This document shows positions 10,691-22,489 of a DNA stretch of 64,000 nt, one piece after another; within the stretch, counting starts at the first letter, position 1; each line of letters starts with the position of its first letter. This DNA is from Micropterix aruncella (taxonomy: Eukaryota; Arthropoda; Insecta; Lepidoptera; Micropterigidae), in NCBI GenBank assembly GCA_944548615.1, contig OX155951.1, positions 40,045,162-40,109,161 of the forward strand, given 5' to 3'. The notes beneath the pieces are model-generated. The model made no database searches. It was not told the DNA's origin and worked only from the letters and a program-made list of their open reading frames with translations. The position numbers were made by a program, and so were the translations under genes.

Positions 10691-11350
10691 GTAAATACGC
10701 CATTTCATCGCGGCTCGCGCGTAATCAAGTGGTTCGGCAGTATACCGATAGATGGCTTTGAAAAATAATAAGTTGCACTCCACAGTTTCGTCTCCCTCCT
10801 CGGCTTCCCCCCTCGCCTATGACAAGAAAAAGTCAAATTTGTGTTAGCCAACAGCGTCGCCTTAACAGGGGCTAGTTTTCACTTCGTTTATTTATCTCAT
10901 TATTTTTTTTCATTCACTGGGGCAACCCCAAAATTTTTTTTCAACAATATAACAATAAAATATATGTACAACAACCCACCCACCCACCCTATTTTACTGT
11001 TGTAGGAATCAAGTATGAAAACATATTATATGAAATACTTATCTAAAATTTTTTAATATATTTTATCGCAACCAACCGCATCGTACCGCCAACCAATCTA
11101 CCGAACTACACACACAAAACACAAGATTTTCATTTATAACAACATTTTCTTCTTAAATTTTAACACGCATATTTTGTAATTTGCAAACATTTTTTCTTAC
11201 AATCGAAACTGGTCAGTATTTCGTCGCGGAGTCAGATCGAGCCCGACGCCCCAAACAGGTTTAACAACCAAAAATATCGGTAATTAGTAGGTAAAATAAA
11301 ATAAAATAAAATAAAAGCGCATATTTTCCGGGAAACTACTCAAAAAAAAA
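10691..11350 (+). other. Leader of element A, second part
   Basis: Untranslated leader between the Harbinger pair and gag. It contains a short AAAAT tandem run at 11292-11315 and an A-rich stretch directly before the gag ATG. No gene is seen. Confidence 0.6.
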
Positions 11351-11878
11351 ATGGCACCAAGAAAAACTAAAAATTCGAAAAGGAAAAACAATTCTGTTTA
11401 TGGTTTCGATGACGAATCTATAAATAAATCACATCGGCAACCTTCTCCAAATCGGGAAAGCTTAGAACAGGACGCTCATGAGAGCACATCTAGACATATA
11501 GATCCTGGAAACAGCAATATGGCAATGAAAAACTCCGAGAAAAACGGAACAGCACCGGCAATGTCAAAATCAAATTTTCAGCCACCAATTTCAGAAAATA
11601 TGGAGGAAAATCTGAACGAATCAGCAATAATGCAGACATCAAGACAAAGAGCGTTCTCAAGCGACATTTTCCAGTCGAGCGGAAGGAGTAACACCCAACC
11701 AACTCTGTTCAAGTGGAAAATATCTTTTGACGGTACAGGAAAAGTCTTAGAGTTTATCGAAAATATCGAGGACAAAGTTCAGTCGAGGGGCACCACTGAA
11801 AAGGAACTGCTTCAAGGATTTTCTGACCTTCTGGAGGGTTCAGCTCTGAGATGGTTTAGAAACAGGAGGACTTACTAA
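11351..11878 (+). CDS. gag: Truncated gag of element A
   Basis: Gag builds the particle that packages element RNA. The 175-residue frame starts at ATG 11351, after an A-rich leader. It has a polar, basic N-terminus (PRKTKNSKRKNN), a low-complexity middle, and from about residue 117 the capsid-start pattern of gypsy-type gag: FKWKISFDGTGKVLEFIE, then LLEGSALRWFRNRR. Right after the conserved Trp the frame ends, because the rest of gag and most of pol is deleted. No zinc knuckle remains. It overlaps the start of the integrase frame in another phase, so no simple fusion is made. Confidence 0.85.
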   Translation: MAPRKTKNSKRKNNSVYGFDDESINKSHRQPSPNRESLEQDAHESTSRHIDPGNSNMAMKNSEKNGTAPAMSKSNFQPPISENMEENLNESAIMQTSRQRAFSSDIFQSSGRSNTQPTLFKWKISFDGTGKVLEFIENIEDKVQSRGTTEKELLQGFSDLLEGSALRWFRNRRTY

Positions 11879-11892
11879 GCCCGTGGAAATTA

Positions 11893-12984
11893 GTGTTAAA
11901 AGAAAATGAGCAGGAAATCGCCATAAAAGAAACTCACGGCGGCGAATTTGCATCACATTTCGGTACTTTTAAAACGCTAAAAAAATTACAGTCACAATAC
12001 TTCTGGCCAAGAATGTCTCGTCAAGCGAAAGCTTATATCAAAAACTGCGATATATGTATGGCACATAAAATCAAAACCACTCCACCCCATGGACTCATGA
12101 TAACGCCCAAGGCGGTGAGCAGGCCAATGCACACAATTAGCATCGACCTTGTGGGACCGTTGCCTCGTTCTACTGGAGGGAATACCTATATTCTATCCGT
12201 GGTAGACATATTCTCAAAATATTGTTGGTTATTTCCTTTGAGAAAGGCCACATCAGAAAGTATAATAAAACACCTCGAAAACAGCATTTTCCTACAATTC
12301 GGCACGCCAGCCGTCATCATATTAGACAACGCCAGCTATTTCAAATCTAACAAGTTCAAATCATTCGCCGAGAAATATAAAATCCCCCGTTTGTTTTTCG
12401 GATGCAATTATGCTCCCCAATCGAATGTCGTAGAAAGGTATAACCAGACCATAGAGACGTCTCTCGCGATTTTGGTAGGAAAAGACCAGAGAAAATGGGT
12501 AGAGTTTCTGGGAAAAATTCAAAACGCCATTAACTCGCACGTTAATCTAACGACAGGTTTTTCACCATCTTACCTTATGTTTGGCAGAGAGATGATTATT
12601 GATGGCAGGTATCACAACATAAAAAGCTTCATTCCGGAAAATGAAAATGAGATAGGCATAGAAGGCAGAGAAAATTTTGCCGAAGGTCTAAAAAGCTTAG
12701 CTGACACATATGACATTGTCCAAGAAAAATTACTTGAGTCATTCAAAAACAACGCGAACAGGTACAATCTAAGGCGGAAAGATCTACGTTTAGCTCCTGG
12801 AGATATTGTGTGGGCAAAAAATCACACTCTGTCTAGGAAAATAGATTTCTTTTCAAGCAAACTTGCACCTAGATACATAAAATGCAAGGTTGTAGCACGT
12901 AAATCGCCAACCGCGTACGAGCTCGAAGACGAATCAGGTAAAAGCAAAGGAATTTTTCATGTCAAACATCTATTTAAAAGCTGA
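11893..12984 (+). CDS. Integrase of element A (C-terminal pol)
   Basis: Integrase joins element cDNA to the chromosome. The frame is open from 11860; no ATG marks the natural start, since this was the end of a polyprotein, and 11893 is a GTG. An HHCC zinc domain is seen (His15, His22, Cys52, Cys55). The DDE core is intact: Asp85 in SIDLVGPLP, Asp145 in IILDNAS and Glu181 in NVVERYNQT, with 35 residues between the last two. A GPY/F-like C-terminal module follows (KLAPRYIKCKVVARKSP), ending HVKHLFKS. No stop or frameshift occurs over 363 codons. Protease, RT and RNase H, which should precede it, are deleted. No env-like frame follows. Confidence 0.93.
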   Translation: MLKENEQEIAIKETHGGEFASHFGTFKTLKKLQSQYFWPRMSRQAKAYIKNCDICMAHKIKTTPPHGLMITPKAVSRPMHTISIDLVGPLPRSTGGNTYILSVVDIFSKYCWLFPLRKATSESIIKHLENSIFLQFGTPAVIILDNASYFKSNKFKSFAEKYKIPRLFFGCNYAPQSNVVERYNQTIETSLAILVGKDQRKWVEFLGKIQNAINSHVNLTTGFSPSYLMFGREMIIDGRYHNIKSFIPENENEIGIEGRENFAEGLKSLADTYDIVQEKLLESFKNNANRYNLRRKDLRLAPGDIVWAKNHTLSRKIDFFSSKLAPRYIKCKVVARKSPTAYELEDESGKSKGIFHVKHLFKS

Positions 12985-15900
12985 TGACAATATCTACAAC
13001 CTAAACTCATACTATTTCCTAGAAAAACCGTTACGCAAGGGAAAATAATATCGTTTTATTCCGAAAGTCGCTAAGTACCACGGTACTTCTGGGATAGGTT
13101 TCGATCTGAGCTCCGTGGACCGGTCAAAAGGAAGAAAAACATGGTTGACAATATATATAAATAATTAAACACCCTATTAACACAGATACACATTTACACA
13201 AACACATACACGTCACACAAAACAAAAAATATTTAAAAATATTTAAAACTCAAATTACAAGCACAAAACTTTTTTTTAAATTTTTTTTATCTCACCAAAG
13301 CCGGCAAAAATGGCCAGCTTTGGCGAGAACGCTCCGAAGAGTGATTATGTGTCGTTCAAGCAAAGAACATACCGAATAAACAATTATACTTTCTTAAAAG
13401 AAAATAATCATAATAAGCTCACGACCAAAATATAACATAGTAGTAAAGAACAAATGTTTTTATATATTGGAATTAACGGGTTTGCAACACCATACAACCA
13501 CCCTAAACGGTGACTAAAAAAGTGCAATATTTCATTATTTTGATACAAGGCATCCGGAACCCTTACGAAATAAAACACCGACTCCTGAGGTTAAAACCAG
13601 GCTAGGTACAATTCGATTTGGGCAAAGAGTGCAATTTTCTATACTATTTTTTTACGTTCATAAACGAACAATTTTTATTATAAAATGTTTTGAGCGCACA
13701 ATGTGCAAGCTTGCTCCACAATCCGAGGTTAAAACCGGAATGGACAAGAGAAAGAAGGAGTTTTTTTTTGTATTTTTTTTTATTAGTATTTTATACACAC
13801 GTATGGAATGTTACTCAAAGAGTGCTCCTACCAGATGAACGTATCATGGCGCGCCTAGCGAAACGCAAAATGATCACGACGTAGTCTAAGTGTATATTTA
13901 CCATTTATTTATTTTTATATAATTCCACAAACATCTCAAAATTATATATAAATATTCCACAAATCCCAGTACCGTTGTATTAAATCACCTCGACTCACCA
14001 CAGTATAAACATACATAGAAAACCAAGTTCAACTCTAAAATCATAATTAGAACTAAAATTAATACTAGGGTAAGAAATAAATTTGACACAATCAGGTAAA
14101 GCATGAAAGGAGAAATGGAAGGAACATCTTGCATGGGACGAACGAAAATGTGTATGGAAAGATGGCGTCAGGAAAACCCGTTTGATGGAAAATCGAAATA
14201 TTACACCTACACTATTTTCTATTTTTTGTTATAAACAAATAGATTTATTTATTTTAGTTTGATTTATCGCATAATAAAGCGACTATGTTTATATCGTTTT
14301 GACTCGTTCACACAGGATTAAAATCCAAAATTACAAGCTAGTATCTCGACACTGTTGTGAATCGTTTCACCTTACTGAGGTACAAGCAAGTAATGATTAT
14401 ACAATGGTACACATTGACTTTAAACGGTGGCCTTGACACTAAAAGCTCGGCTAAACCTAAATAAAGATTTCAAATCCCTAATTCTTATCATATTTTCCCA
14501 TATAAAAATCACATTATGTATTTGCTTGTAACGTACAAAGGAGGTCACACACTTCTCGGAATCACCCAAAATCAAAACAGTTATTTAAAATTCAAATAAT
14601 GGAATGCTAATAAGGGCACCCACTCATTGTATTCGATATACTTTTTTATGATTCTTTTATTTATATGTTGTCCCTATTTTTGACAAAATAAAACGGTTCA
14701 CAAGCCGTGATTGACCGACCAGATTACAACGCGTAACGTTCATAGATAGTAAATATAGAATAGGAAATAGTCATACTCGGGTAATGTAAAACCATAGTTC
14801 AATCGGCAAAACGTAGAAATAGATATATTTTTTTTGTAATTAGAAGAGCACACCCTAGTAATTTAGTAAAAAAAAAAAAACCAAACCCTAAAAAACCAAT
14901 CTCCGGCGGAAGAAGACCAGAAGAAAGAAGAGGAGGAGGAGCGTCCGAGGTCCAGACTTTAAGCAGCTGCCAGTCAATACCTGAACTTCGAGGAGTTACC
15001 ATGGGAGTAGACAGCGACGGCAAGTCACGTCTGCAAGTCGTTTCACCACAACCAATACGGAGAAAACCCGCGCAGGCAGAGGACAAGCCGCGCGGGCGGT
15101 CGCGCAGATCTCCACCAAGGATAGATCGCGCGATCGTAGCAGCCTACGCACAGGACCGGCGCAGTTGGGCGATACACCCACCCGGTCGCTGTAGCGTTCG
15201 CATTCGCGCAGGGGCACGACTCTCCGCCAGCTATTTCGGCGAGAACCTGCGCAGGCTGAGGACAGCCGCGCGGGGCGACCACGCAGATCGCCACCAAGGC
15301 TTGATCGCGCGGTCGTAGCAGCCTACGCACAGGGCCGGCGTAGCCAGGTGCCCGCACCTACACGGTCACCGCAGCGTTTCGCGTCCACACACGGACACGA
15401 CATCATGGAACACGAGTATCACACCTTCATATATATATAGTATACTAGCAATGGACTACAACTATATTGTTTTGTGTGTCAAGAAAGACAGTAAATTTGT
15501 GTAAAGTGCATTTTTCCAGGAACATTAGTATACGAGGAACTGTGCAATAATCCAGTCAGATTAGACATTATTTTTTACAAGATTCCATACGAGGATCGAC
15601 AAGCCGCAGTAGCGGGCTAATTAATCGCAGGAGTCCGCACGTACCAGTCGGACATCCCACTAATATCAGAACTTTTTCTTTGTTTACCATGTTTCAGGAC
15701 TGATCACGTCAGCTGATGGACCTCGGCCAACGCTTCCCCGCAGCTCCGTACCTTCCGTGCAACTTCGCAACCATGGCGTCTACGTCTTCATTATTATTAT
15801 TATTTTTTTGTAAGTCACAACCGTACCACAAATACCTGAGACAACCAAACCTATCGGATACAGCAACCCATTCATTATCGCCGTATCAAAGTTATTAATT

Positions 15901-16011
15901 TGTAAAATTTATTAGTGCCTTACTGGGCAAGGTTATGTATCACCGAGGGCGGCGTAGCGCCCCTCGTAGCACCGTAGCTCTAGGTAGCAAGTATTCTCAC
16001 CAAGCCGGCAT
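12985..16011 (+). other. 3' non-coding region of element A
   Basis: Three kilobases without a recognisable gene. It includes a hairpin at about 13295-13325 (CAAAGCCGG...CCAGCTTTGG), AT-rich stretches, and a GC-rich tandem duplication at 15062-15400. No clear polypurine tract precedes the 3' LTR. The last bases before it (GCCGGCAT) resemble those before the 3' LTR of element B. Confidence 0.6.
15062..15400 (+). repeat. GC-rich tandem duplication, about 180 bp unit
   Basis: Units begin near 15062 and 15242. They share the words CCGCGCGGG, CGATCGTAGCAGCCTACGCAC (with changes) and GGTCGC/GGTCACCG. Base composition is far above the surroundings. Open frames on both strands across it look like by-products of the GC bias. 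Confidence 0.7.
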
Positions 16012-18862
16012 TGCAACAACCAGTTGTTGCAACCATCTTCGATGTATCTTTTCCTTTTATAAACAATTGATAATATTAAATATACATATATAAAGTTCAG
16101 AAATAATATAAATATCAAACAATGAGTGCCAAACGCTCTCTAGATAAAAATTCAAACGCGCTCTACGCGCTAATGCGTTTTAGAATGTGCTAGAAGACCG
16201 TAGGTACGTAGAATTTACATGGGTAGTTTTCGAGCCAGACAAAAAAAAATAGCGGACGGTCGGCCACTTTTGGGTAGAAGTGGCCCGGAACCGGTCGGGT
16301 TCCGGGCCATCATTCACACGCAGAGGCCCGCCGATTCAATAGTTTTGCCGATTAGAAAAATTTTATTGTGTTAAATTCAGTGCTCGATAGTTCCAAGGTA
16401 GGAATTTTAATTTTATAGATACCATTTAACTAATATCTCCAGAAAATATAATGTGGTTTCTGCCATTACAGAAACACACCCACGGTCCGGAGATTGGTTT
16501 TTTCTTTTTTTTTATTCTTCTTTTTCCTCCATTCATATTTTTACCTTAATTTTTTTATCTTCATACTATCTTCACAGTGGTTACTTTTGAATTTCCTTGT
16601 ATAACGGTTAGCAAATCGCAAACTTTATATCAGTTTCATATACTTAAAAAAAAAACGCATAAAATAATCTAGAAATCTCGGAGATGAGATAAAGATTTCT
16701 CTAATGTAGTAGAACGTAGTCTTATTCTTTTTATTAGTTCTTCTTATTCTTTTTTTCTTTTTTTTTGGAATTTCCAGTCAGGCCGAAGTGCCTATTACAC
16801 ATTTTTTTTTTAAAAGTATACATTCGGAAAGGTACCTCGTACACTTAAGTAGGTAAGATAGGTACGCGATGCAATCCGGTCGGAATTAATACCAACTATT
16901 TATTTCTTTGTTTCTTTCATTTTCATATTTTTTTTTTTGGGGTTATTCATTCATCTTTCACATTTTTTTTCCTTTTTCAAATAATATGTAAATTTTATGT
17001 AAAAAAAAAAAGAGGGAACCGGTTATTCGAAATCGGACGCGAGGTAGACAAAATTTGACTTGGGCCCTCCGAAAAGTAGAGGGTGTGACCTCCGCAAATA
17101 AAGATACCTATAGATCCCATTTAATATAATAGTGCGCGATTCCGTCGTATATTAAAAGCAGGTATTCCTAAAATTTGGGTTACATTTCTCGTATCGGTTT
17201 CTAAGAGAAAATGGGTAACGGGAATAATTCTTATAGTACCCGATAGGATTGGTTGCGGTTGGTACAGGACGGTTGCGATATATTCTAGATATAGTAAGCG
17301 CTCGATTGTTTGTTTTCTTTAAAGAGACCAAGGAGGTTTCAATACTTACCTTTATAAAAAGAAAAGATTTAATATTTAAGTTCGTCATAAAGGAGTAAAA
17401 ACTTATAATAATATTCATAACCCGCTGGGGTGAAAGAAAGCATTTAATATTTAAGTTCGTCATAAAGGAGTAAAAATATATAATAATATTCATAACCCGC
17501 TGGGGTGAAAGAAAATAGTTAAATTTAAGTCCATCATAAAGGAACAAAAATTTGTAATAACACTTATGACCCGCGGGGGTGAAAGAAATATTTAATATCT
17601 AAGTTCGTCATAAAATAATTTACAAAATGGAATACTACTGAATACTGTTTTTTTCTTTTCTTGTCTATTGTTCTTTATTTCTCTTATTTCATGTCTTGAA
17701 TAAAGCACACTTTTCTCTAAACCACAACAACCTCGAGTTATAATTTTTCCTTTTTTTTTTCTCCTTGAAGACAAGAAGGTGGAGAGAGGAAATACAAAGT
17801 AAAAAAATAGTTAGTGACCTTTATCCTTTTCTCCTTGGCTTATCCAGTAATTTTATTTTGTCCTGTTCATTTCATTTTTTTTCTTGCTACCGAAGGAGTA
17901 GCGTTCAAAAAAAAAGAAAAATAACTAGTTTGACATTTTACTAGAAAATATTTTCATTCCTTTTCAATTAGTCTGCTAATATTCTTTTTCTTCTCTTCTT
18001 TTCTCTTTTATTTATTTTCTCTTGGGGACCGTTTAACTCCCATACACTTTGCAATATATTTTCATTTTTTTTTAATTAGTAGTTTTTTCCGCCATCGGCG
18101 TCATATTTTTTTTCTATTTGTTTCTTAATTATATTCGTATTTTTTTTATTTCTTGAACCTTTCCATTCGTTCATCATTTCGTATTTCCATTAATTTTCTT
18201 ACTTTTTGGCATACATTTTAGTCCATATTTACTTGTTTCGTCAATATTAATTCATAGACTTTTTACTGAGATCGCATTTCACGCATTTCCGACATATTCG
18301 CCATCTATCGGCCGCGGAAGGAATCAAGGTTTCCAATAATAACCTGCCGCCGCATTGAGATGGCGCTGACCGCATGACGTACGACCGCCTTCAGCGGAGA
18401 CGCGTAAAAAAAAAAAAAATAAGATCATAAACTCACCGAGTTCTACTCAACCTGTTCTTCCTCTCCATACCGGACGCCTCTTAAAGGTGGTCCTCATTTC
18501 GATCAGGGACACCCATAGATTTTCGTTTATAGTGCGCAACTTGCGCTCTCTGAGAGTTTCTCCCACGACCCCTCCGACATTCCTATTCAAACGAGCTGCC
18601 AGCCTCTCAGGTGGTGTTATCCTGAATTCCCTTAAAATCCGCCGCGCAGAAACCTGTTTTCCGGTGCAGGTCTGCTTGCTTTAACCAGCGAACCGTTCCA
18701 GTATTTGGCTAGTCTGGCGCCCATTGCTTCTATAGCTACGTTAATATCAAATAATAAGTAAACACCTCTTATTGACTACCAAATTGCTGTCTTGCTTAAT
18801 AATAATCATATAATACAAATTGCAAAAATAAAACGTAAATAAAACAGAACGGTTTCGTTGCA
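16012..18862 (+). repeat. 3' LTR of element A (2851 bp)
   Basis: Near-identical copy of 3227-6078 with the same terminal TGCAAC and GTTGCA. It contains the palindrome, hairpins and 74-bp array at matching offsets. It is followed by the AGTT target duplication. Confidence 0.92.
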
Positions 18863-19190
18863 AGTTGTCAACTACTACGGTGCACCCGCTATCCCAGAAA
18901 GTTACGACAATATTAGATAACTCTTTCGATTATAGGGTGTAATCAGAGATTCAGGGGCAAGACAGTCCACCGTCTAACTACGCCAACAAGGCGAGAGTCC
19001 AACGCCTTATCGCGAGGCACTGGGAGGTTTACCCAGCGTACCGACTTCACGCCCTGACTACCAGATATGACCGATTTCACGACCTCACTCCTGATAGCGA
19101 TAATTGAGTTCAAATTTTTCGCGGGCCCTGGAGCACATAGCCTGTTTTGGTAGTAAGAGTTTTTATTCATAAACAAGATACAAATTACAC
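18863..19190 (+). repeat. ACGGG-family repeat, copy split by element A
   Basis: It begins AGTTGTCAACTACTACGG, matching the start of the full copy at 22490. The AGTT is the duplicated target of element A. The first third of the family is recognisable; the rest is diverged or replaced. Confidence 0.75.
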
Positions 19191-19199
19191 GTCACAGTT

Positions 19200-19640
19200 C
19201 CCCACTAAGTCTAGTGCCTTTTCAGTGAGTAACTAACAATAATGTGTTCATATTTGCCTTATATTATCTATTACCTATTATAATTATTATTATATGATCT
19301 ATTATAGCTTGATTTACGGTAAGTAGATATACTAACTTCCTAACTTAATTGAAACTAACCTATAATCCTATAATAACTAGCTGAATTTACACTAATAAAT
19401 ATTTACAGTAGATAAATGACATCCACTAAATTAATATACTTACTTCATAACCTAACCTATGATAACCTAACCTATATTTACTATATTGGATTACACTAAA
19501 TATGTGTAATTACTTTGCTTAATTAAACGATTACAATAATAAATCATTACACTAATCGAATGATTTACGCTAGATGAATGTACTTACGCCCTAACATAAC
19601 CTATCTAACTAGCTTGATTTAACTTGAACTAGTTAATACC
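19200..19640. repeat. Degenerate AT-rich tandem-like DNA with CCTAA words
   Basis: Words such as GATTTACGGTA, TACTTACTTC, TAACCTAACCTA and TAACTAGCTTGATTTA recur imperfectly. Two short CCTAACCT runs at 19444-19466 look like the insect telomere unit, but the array is too short and degenerate to be called telomeric. Confidence 0.45.
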
Positions 19641-19990
19641 ACACGGGATCGGAATGCTAACGGGTTGTTTCAAGAGCAACTGGCATCAGGTCAAAAACCA
19701 CCCCCGCTGACTAGGAAACTTATCAGACCGTTTCCAGATCCCCCCCCCCCCGGATATTGGCCGGAGTGCATAGGCGATTGGCTTACGCCGTACGATGCAC
19801 CGCCCTCCCTTTGCGCCTCAATATCACATGGGATCAGGTGGTCAACGGGTCGTTTCAAGCGTAGCTGCTATCAGGTCAAAAACCACGCTCGCTGCCTAAG
19901 AAACGTATCAGACCATTTTCAGGTACCCCGGACACTCGCTGAACTGCACAGACGATTGGATTACGCCGCACGATACACAAACAGGGTTTT
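19640..19990 (+). repeat. ACGGG-family repeat, central part in tandem
   Basis: The middle segment of the family is present twice in a row (about 19645-19815 and 19826-19985), each with GTTTCAAG, AAAAACCAC, AGACC(G/A)TTT and a CGATTGG(C/A)TTACGCCG end. A run of 12 or more C interrupts the first copy. Confidence 0.7.
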
Positions 19991-20164
19991 TTTTCCCATA
20001 AATCCGTTTTTTACATTTCCCAGGATCTCAAAACGTGTTAATCCGGTGCAAAGTCAAATTCTAAATGTTACTCGAAAAGTCTAAAAGAGATATTTACATA
20101 CTTACTTCATGTAACACGATTTATTTTTGGTAAGGAATTAAATTACTATTAAGTTACTTATAAC

Positions 20165-20420
20165 GGGCACTACCCGGTGGCATAGTGGTTAGGTCGCCTG
20201 ATCTTACATTCCGGTTTCGAGTCCCGGCTAATTCACCGTTTTCCGTTGGGATAAAATTAACGGAATTGCATTTCAATTCTGTCGATGGAATTCAATAGCA
20301 TGACACACACTTACACATATTTTACATATAAACACTACATAGTAGGGTTGGTTGTAAGAGATTGTAGTATGGCAATAAACCTGCCCATTGTGAACATTTC
20401 ACAATAAAAAGTAAAAAACA
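20165..20420 (+). mobile_element. tRNA-derived SINE, copy 1
   Basis: The head contains RNA polymerase III promoter boxes: an A box TGGCATAGTGG at 20178-20188 and a B box GGTTTCGAGTCCC at 20213-20225. The unique body ends in ACCTGCCCATTGTGAAC and an A-rich tail. A second copy lies at 41709. It has no coding capacity. Confidence 0.85.
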
Positions 20421-21060
20421 AACTAATTTATTTATTTTTAGAAAAATTAAAGGGTTTTATACTCAATATTTAAACATATTATGTGAAACTAAGGCCAATT
20501 AAAGTTTTCGCAATTAAACAGGACATATTTTTAATGTGTAAATAAGAAATTATAGGGTAAAAAAGAAAGAAATAGGGTAAATTTGGATGAACTGGTTAAG
20601 AATACCACATTATACATATAATATTTTTACTCATACATATTTTTACATTGTTTTAGTCACTACTTAATTACTTATTTATTTATTATGTTAATTTTAGTTT
20701 TATTTAATATCAGAGTTTTATATAGCCCGAGTAATAGTTTTCATAAATAAACAGGATATATCGTTACAGCGTATGAAAGATATTGCAGTTTTTATGTAAT
20801 ACGGATTTTTTTTGAGGAAGGGTTTAAGAAAGCTACTTTATCAATATTTTTACTCGTTTATTTCTACATTGTTTTACTTATTACATGAAACAAATTGTTT
20901 AAATTTGTTGAAATCATTTAATAAATAATTATGTTAGATAACAATAAAATAAAATAAAAATATGCGTCCTATAAATAAGGATAATTTACATAATAATATA
21001 TTATTAATGTAATTTACATGTACTTTACATTTACATGTAATTTACATTTACATGTAATTT
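20421..21060. other. AT-rich DNA, no gene
   Basis: Nothing coding is seen. A simple ATTTACATGTA-type repeat lies at about 21005-21065. Confidence 0.5.
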
Positions 21061-21135
21061 ACGTGTGCAATGTCATTTAGAATACTTTTCGTTCAGTTTT
21101 TTTATCAAGAGGGTGTTGTAAATCGGTTCAATAAA

Positions 21136-21190
21136 ATGAAAGTTCCAAGTGGCAAGCGGTCAATTTCGCCGCCCAAGGAATATGGCAAGG
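21136..21190 (+). CDS. Possible short host exon (weak)
   Basis: An ATG at 21136 opens 18 codons (MKVPSGKRSISPPKEYGK) that end at a good donor, GGCAAGG|GTGAGT. The following 100 bp is GC-rich with NotI-like words, as in some insect first-exon regions. No partner exon could be linked and no protein family is recognised. Confidence 0.2.
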
Positions 21191-21589
21191 GTGAGTGTTG
21201 TTGGGCGGCCGCCCGGCCGAGTGGACTTGGGCGGGCGCTGCTCGGGCGACTAGGGCGGGCGGGCGGCTCTAAAGTTCGTGAGTAGTGCGACAGTTGGCGG
21301 CGGCACGTGCTCAACCTGTTATCCGGGGGATTCCTGATTGAGAGGGGTGACCTTATGTCTCTTTCTTGTTGCCGCTTCTAGATTAGTTTTTGGCGGCCCT
21401 GTGAAATATTACTTTGTCTCCGCGCCCTCTTTGTATAAGGCGCTTACTTTCTGCGATGACATTAAGTGTGCTGGATTGTTTCATTACGGCATGGATGGTT
21501 TTGCACATTGACATGTACCTATTATTTATTTATTATTTTACTGTGATTCAGGTAACATTACAGCTGTTTCAATACATTACATTAAAAAA

Positions 21590-21690
21590 AAGGTTGTAAC
21601 ACTAAGACTTCCCGGAAAGTAGCCCAGGACTGATTTTATCTCATTATAAATTTTATAAATAAAATCGATTAGCGCTTTCTCCCTCTATCG
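21590..21690 (+). pseudogene. 3' end of an R1-like retrotransposon
   Basis: The sequence GGTTGTAACACTAAGACTT, then a CCC-G-AAGTAGCC block and GACTGATTTTATC, matches the 3' end of the reverse transcriptase at 27690-27760. The homology runs on into the CCCTCT-TCGG stretch after the coding end. Only the tail is present. Confidence 0.6.
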
Positions 21691-21699
21691 GTGGACGAA

Positions 21700-22335
21700 C
21701 CCAGTTGGTATCAACTAAAATGGGCGAACCCGTCACCTCAGGAAGTTTTAACGATATTTCATAGTTATGTCTACCGTGAGGTGAGCTTAGAAGACTTGGG
21801 ACGTAACAGTCCACTGTATAGTTACGTAACTCGCCCGTAAGAGACCAACGCCTAACTGCGAGAAGCCGGATGTGCACCAAGCGGGTCGTCACTCGCGCCC
21901 TTACTTCCAGTTATAGCTAGATTTATCAGGCCTCCAGACTGGTTACGGGATCGAGGTCGCTTACGCGGTCCTCTTCCTAACGTAGCGATGATTCGGTGTC
22001 TATTTTTTCCCGATTGTTCACCCGGTATCGGGTAGCCGATTGGTCGTTTCAAAAGCAGTTGCCGTAAGGTTAACAGCCACCCCCGCTCTAGAGGAAACAA
22101 AACCGTTTCCAGATTCCTCCGGTTATCAGTCGGAATACACAGTTGATTAGATGACGTGACACGGTGCGCAAACCGTCCAGGAGTGCCCGAAGGTTGACTT
22201 CTAGGAGAGACTGGCCCGCATGCCAGACTTCAGCCGGATGGGTATTGTTTGACCCGTGCGTTTGACCGACCCTTTACAACTGGGTCGAAATGGTTAAATG
22301 GAACAGAACCGATTAACTTCTCTGCCCCCGCCCGA
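21700..22335 (+). repeat. ACGGG-family repeat, near full copy
   Basis: It starts at a GGGCGAACCCGTCACC hairpin word and runs through all recognised blocks, including TTACGGGATCGAGGTCGC, GGTATCGGGTAGCCGA and ACGGTGCGCAAACCGTCC, to a GGGTCGAAATGG end. Confidence 0.8.
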
Positions 22336-22339
22336 GACA

Positions 22340-22489
22340 ATATGGTTTCGGCTCAATAAGGCACCTGTATACCAAATGTCAAGTCTCCAAGTCCAATATT
22401 TTGAGATTGCAAAATGAATAGTGCGCCCCCTAGTGGACCGATTTCAACCACAACCTTTTAAACTCTTGCCATTACTAAATGAGAAATAC
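22340..22489 (+). repeat. CA-tailed dispersed repeat, left half
   Basis: Related to 28080-28520 and 37125-37375: AAGGCACCTGTATACCAAAT, GCGCCCCCTAGTGGACCGAT and CAACCACAACCTTTT. It breaks off at AAATACACACA, and the family resumes at 23158. Confidence 0.75.

Larger units (their letters stand above)
3227..18862 (+). mobile_element. LTR retrotransposon A (Ty3/gypsy type), complete with target duplication
   Basis: Two near-identical direct repeats, 3227-6078 and 16012-18862, each start TGCAAC and end GTTGCA, giving the TG...CA borders expected of LTRs. The 4 bp before the left LTR (3223-3226) and after the right LTR (18863-18866) are both AGTT, a target-site duplication in the 4-5 bp range usual for gypsy elements. 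A primer-binding-like site follows the left LTR, and gag and integrase frames lie inside. Protease, reverse transcriptase and RNase H are missing, so this copy is non-autonomous. By eye the LTRs differ by about nine substitutions plus homopolymer indels, so insertion looks recent. The leader carries nested DNA transposons. It landed in the terminus of an ACGGG-family repeat. Confidence 0.93.

Noticed and set aside
15001..15357. Overlapping GC-rich frames on both strands
   Set aside because: They arise from the GC-rich tandem duplication. No family match.
19444..19466. Telomeric CCTAA repeats
   Set aside because: Only two short runs inside degenerate AT-rich DNA.
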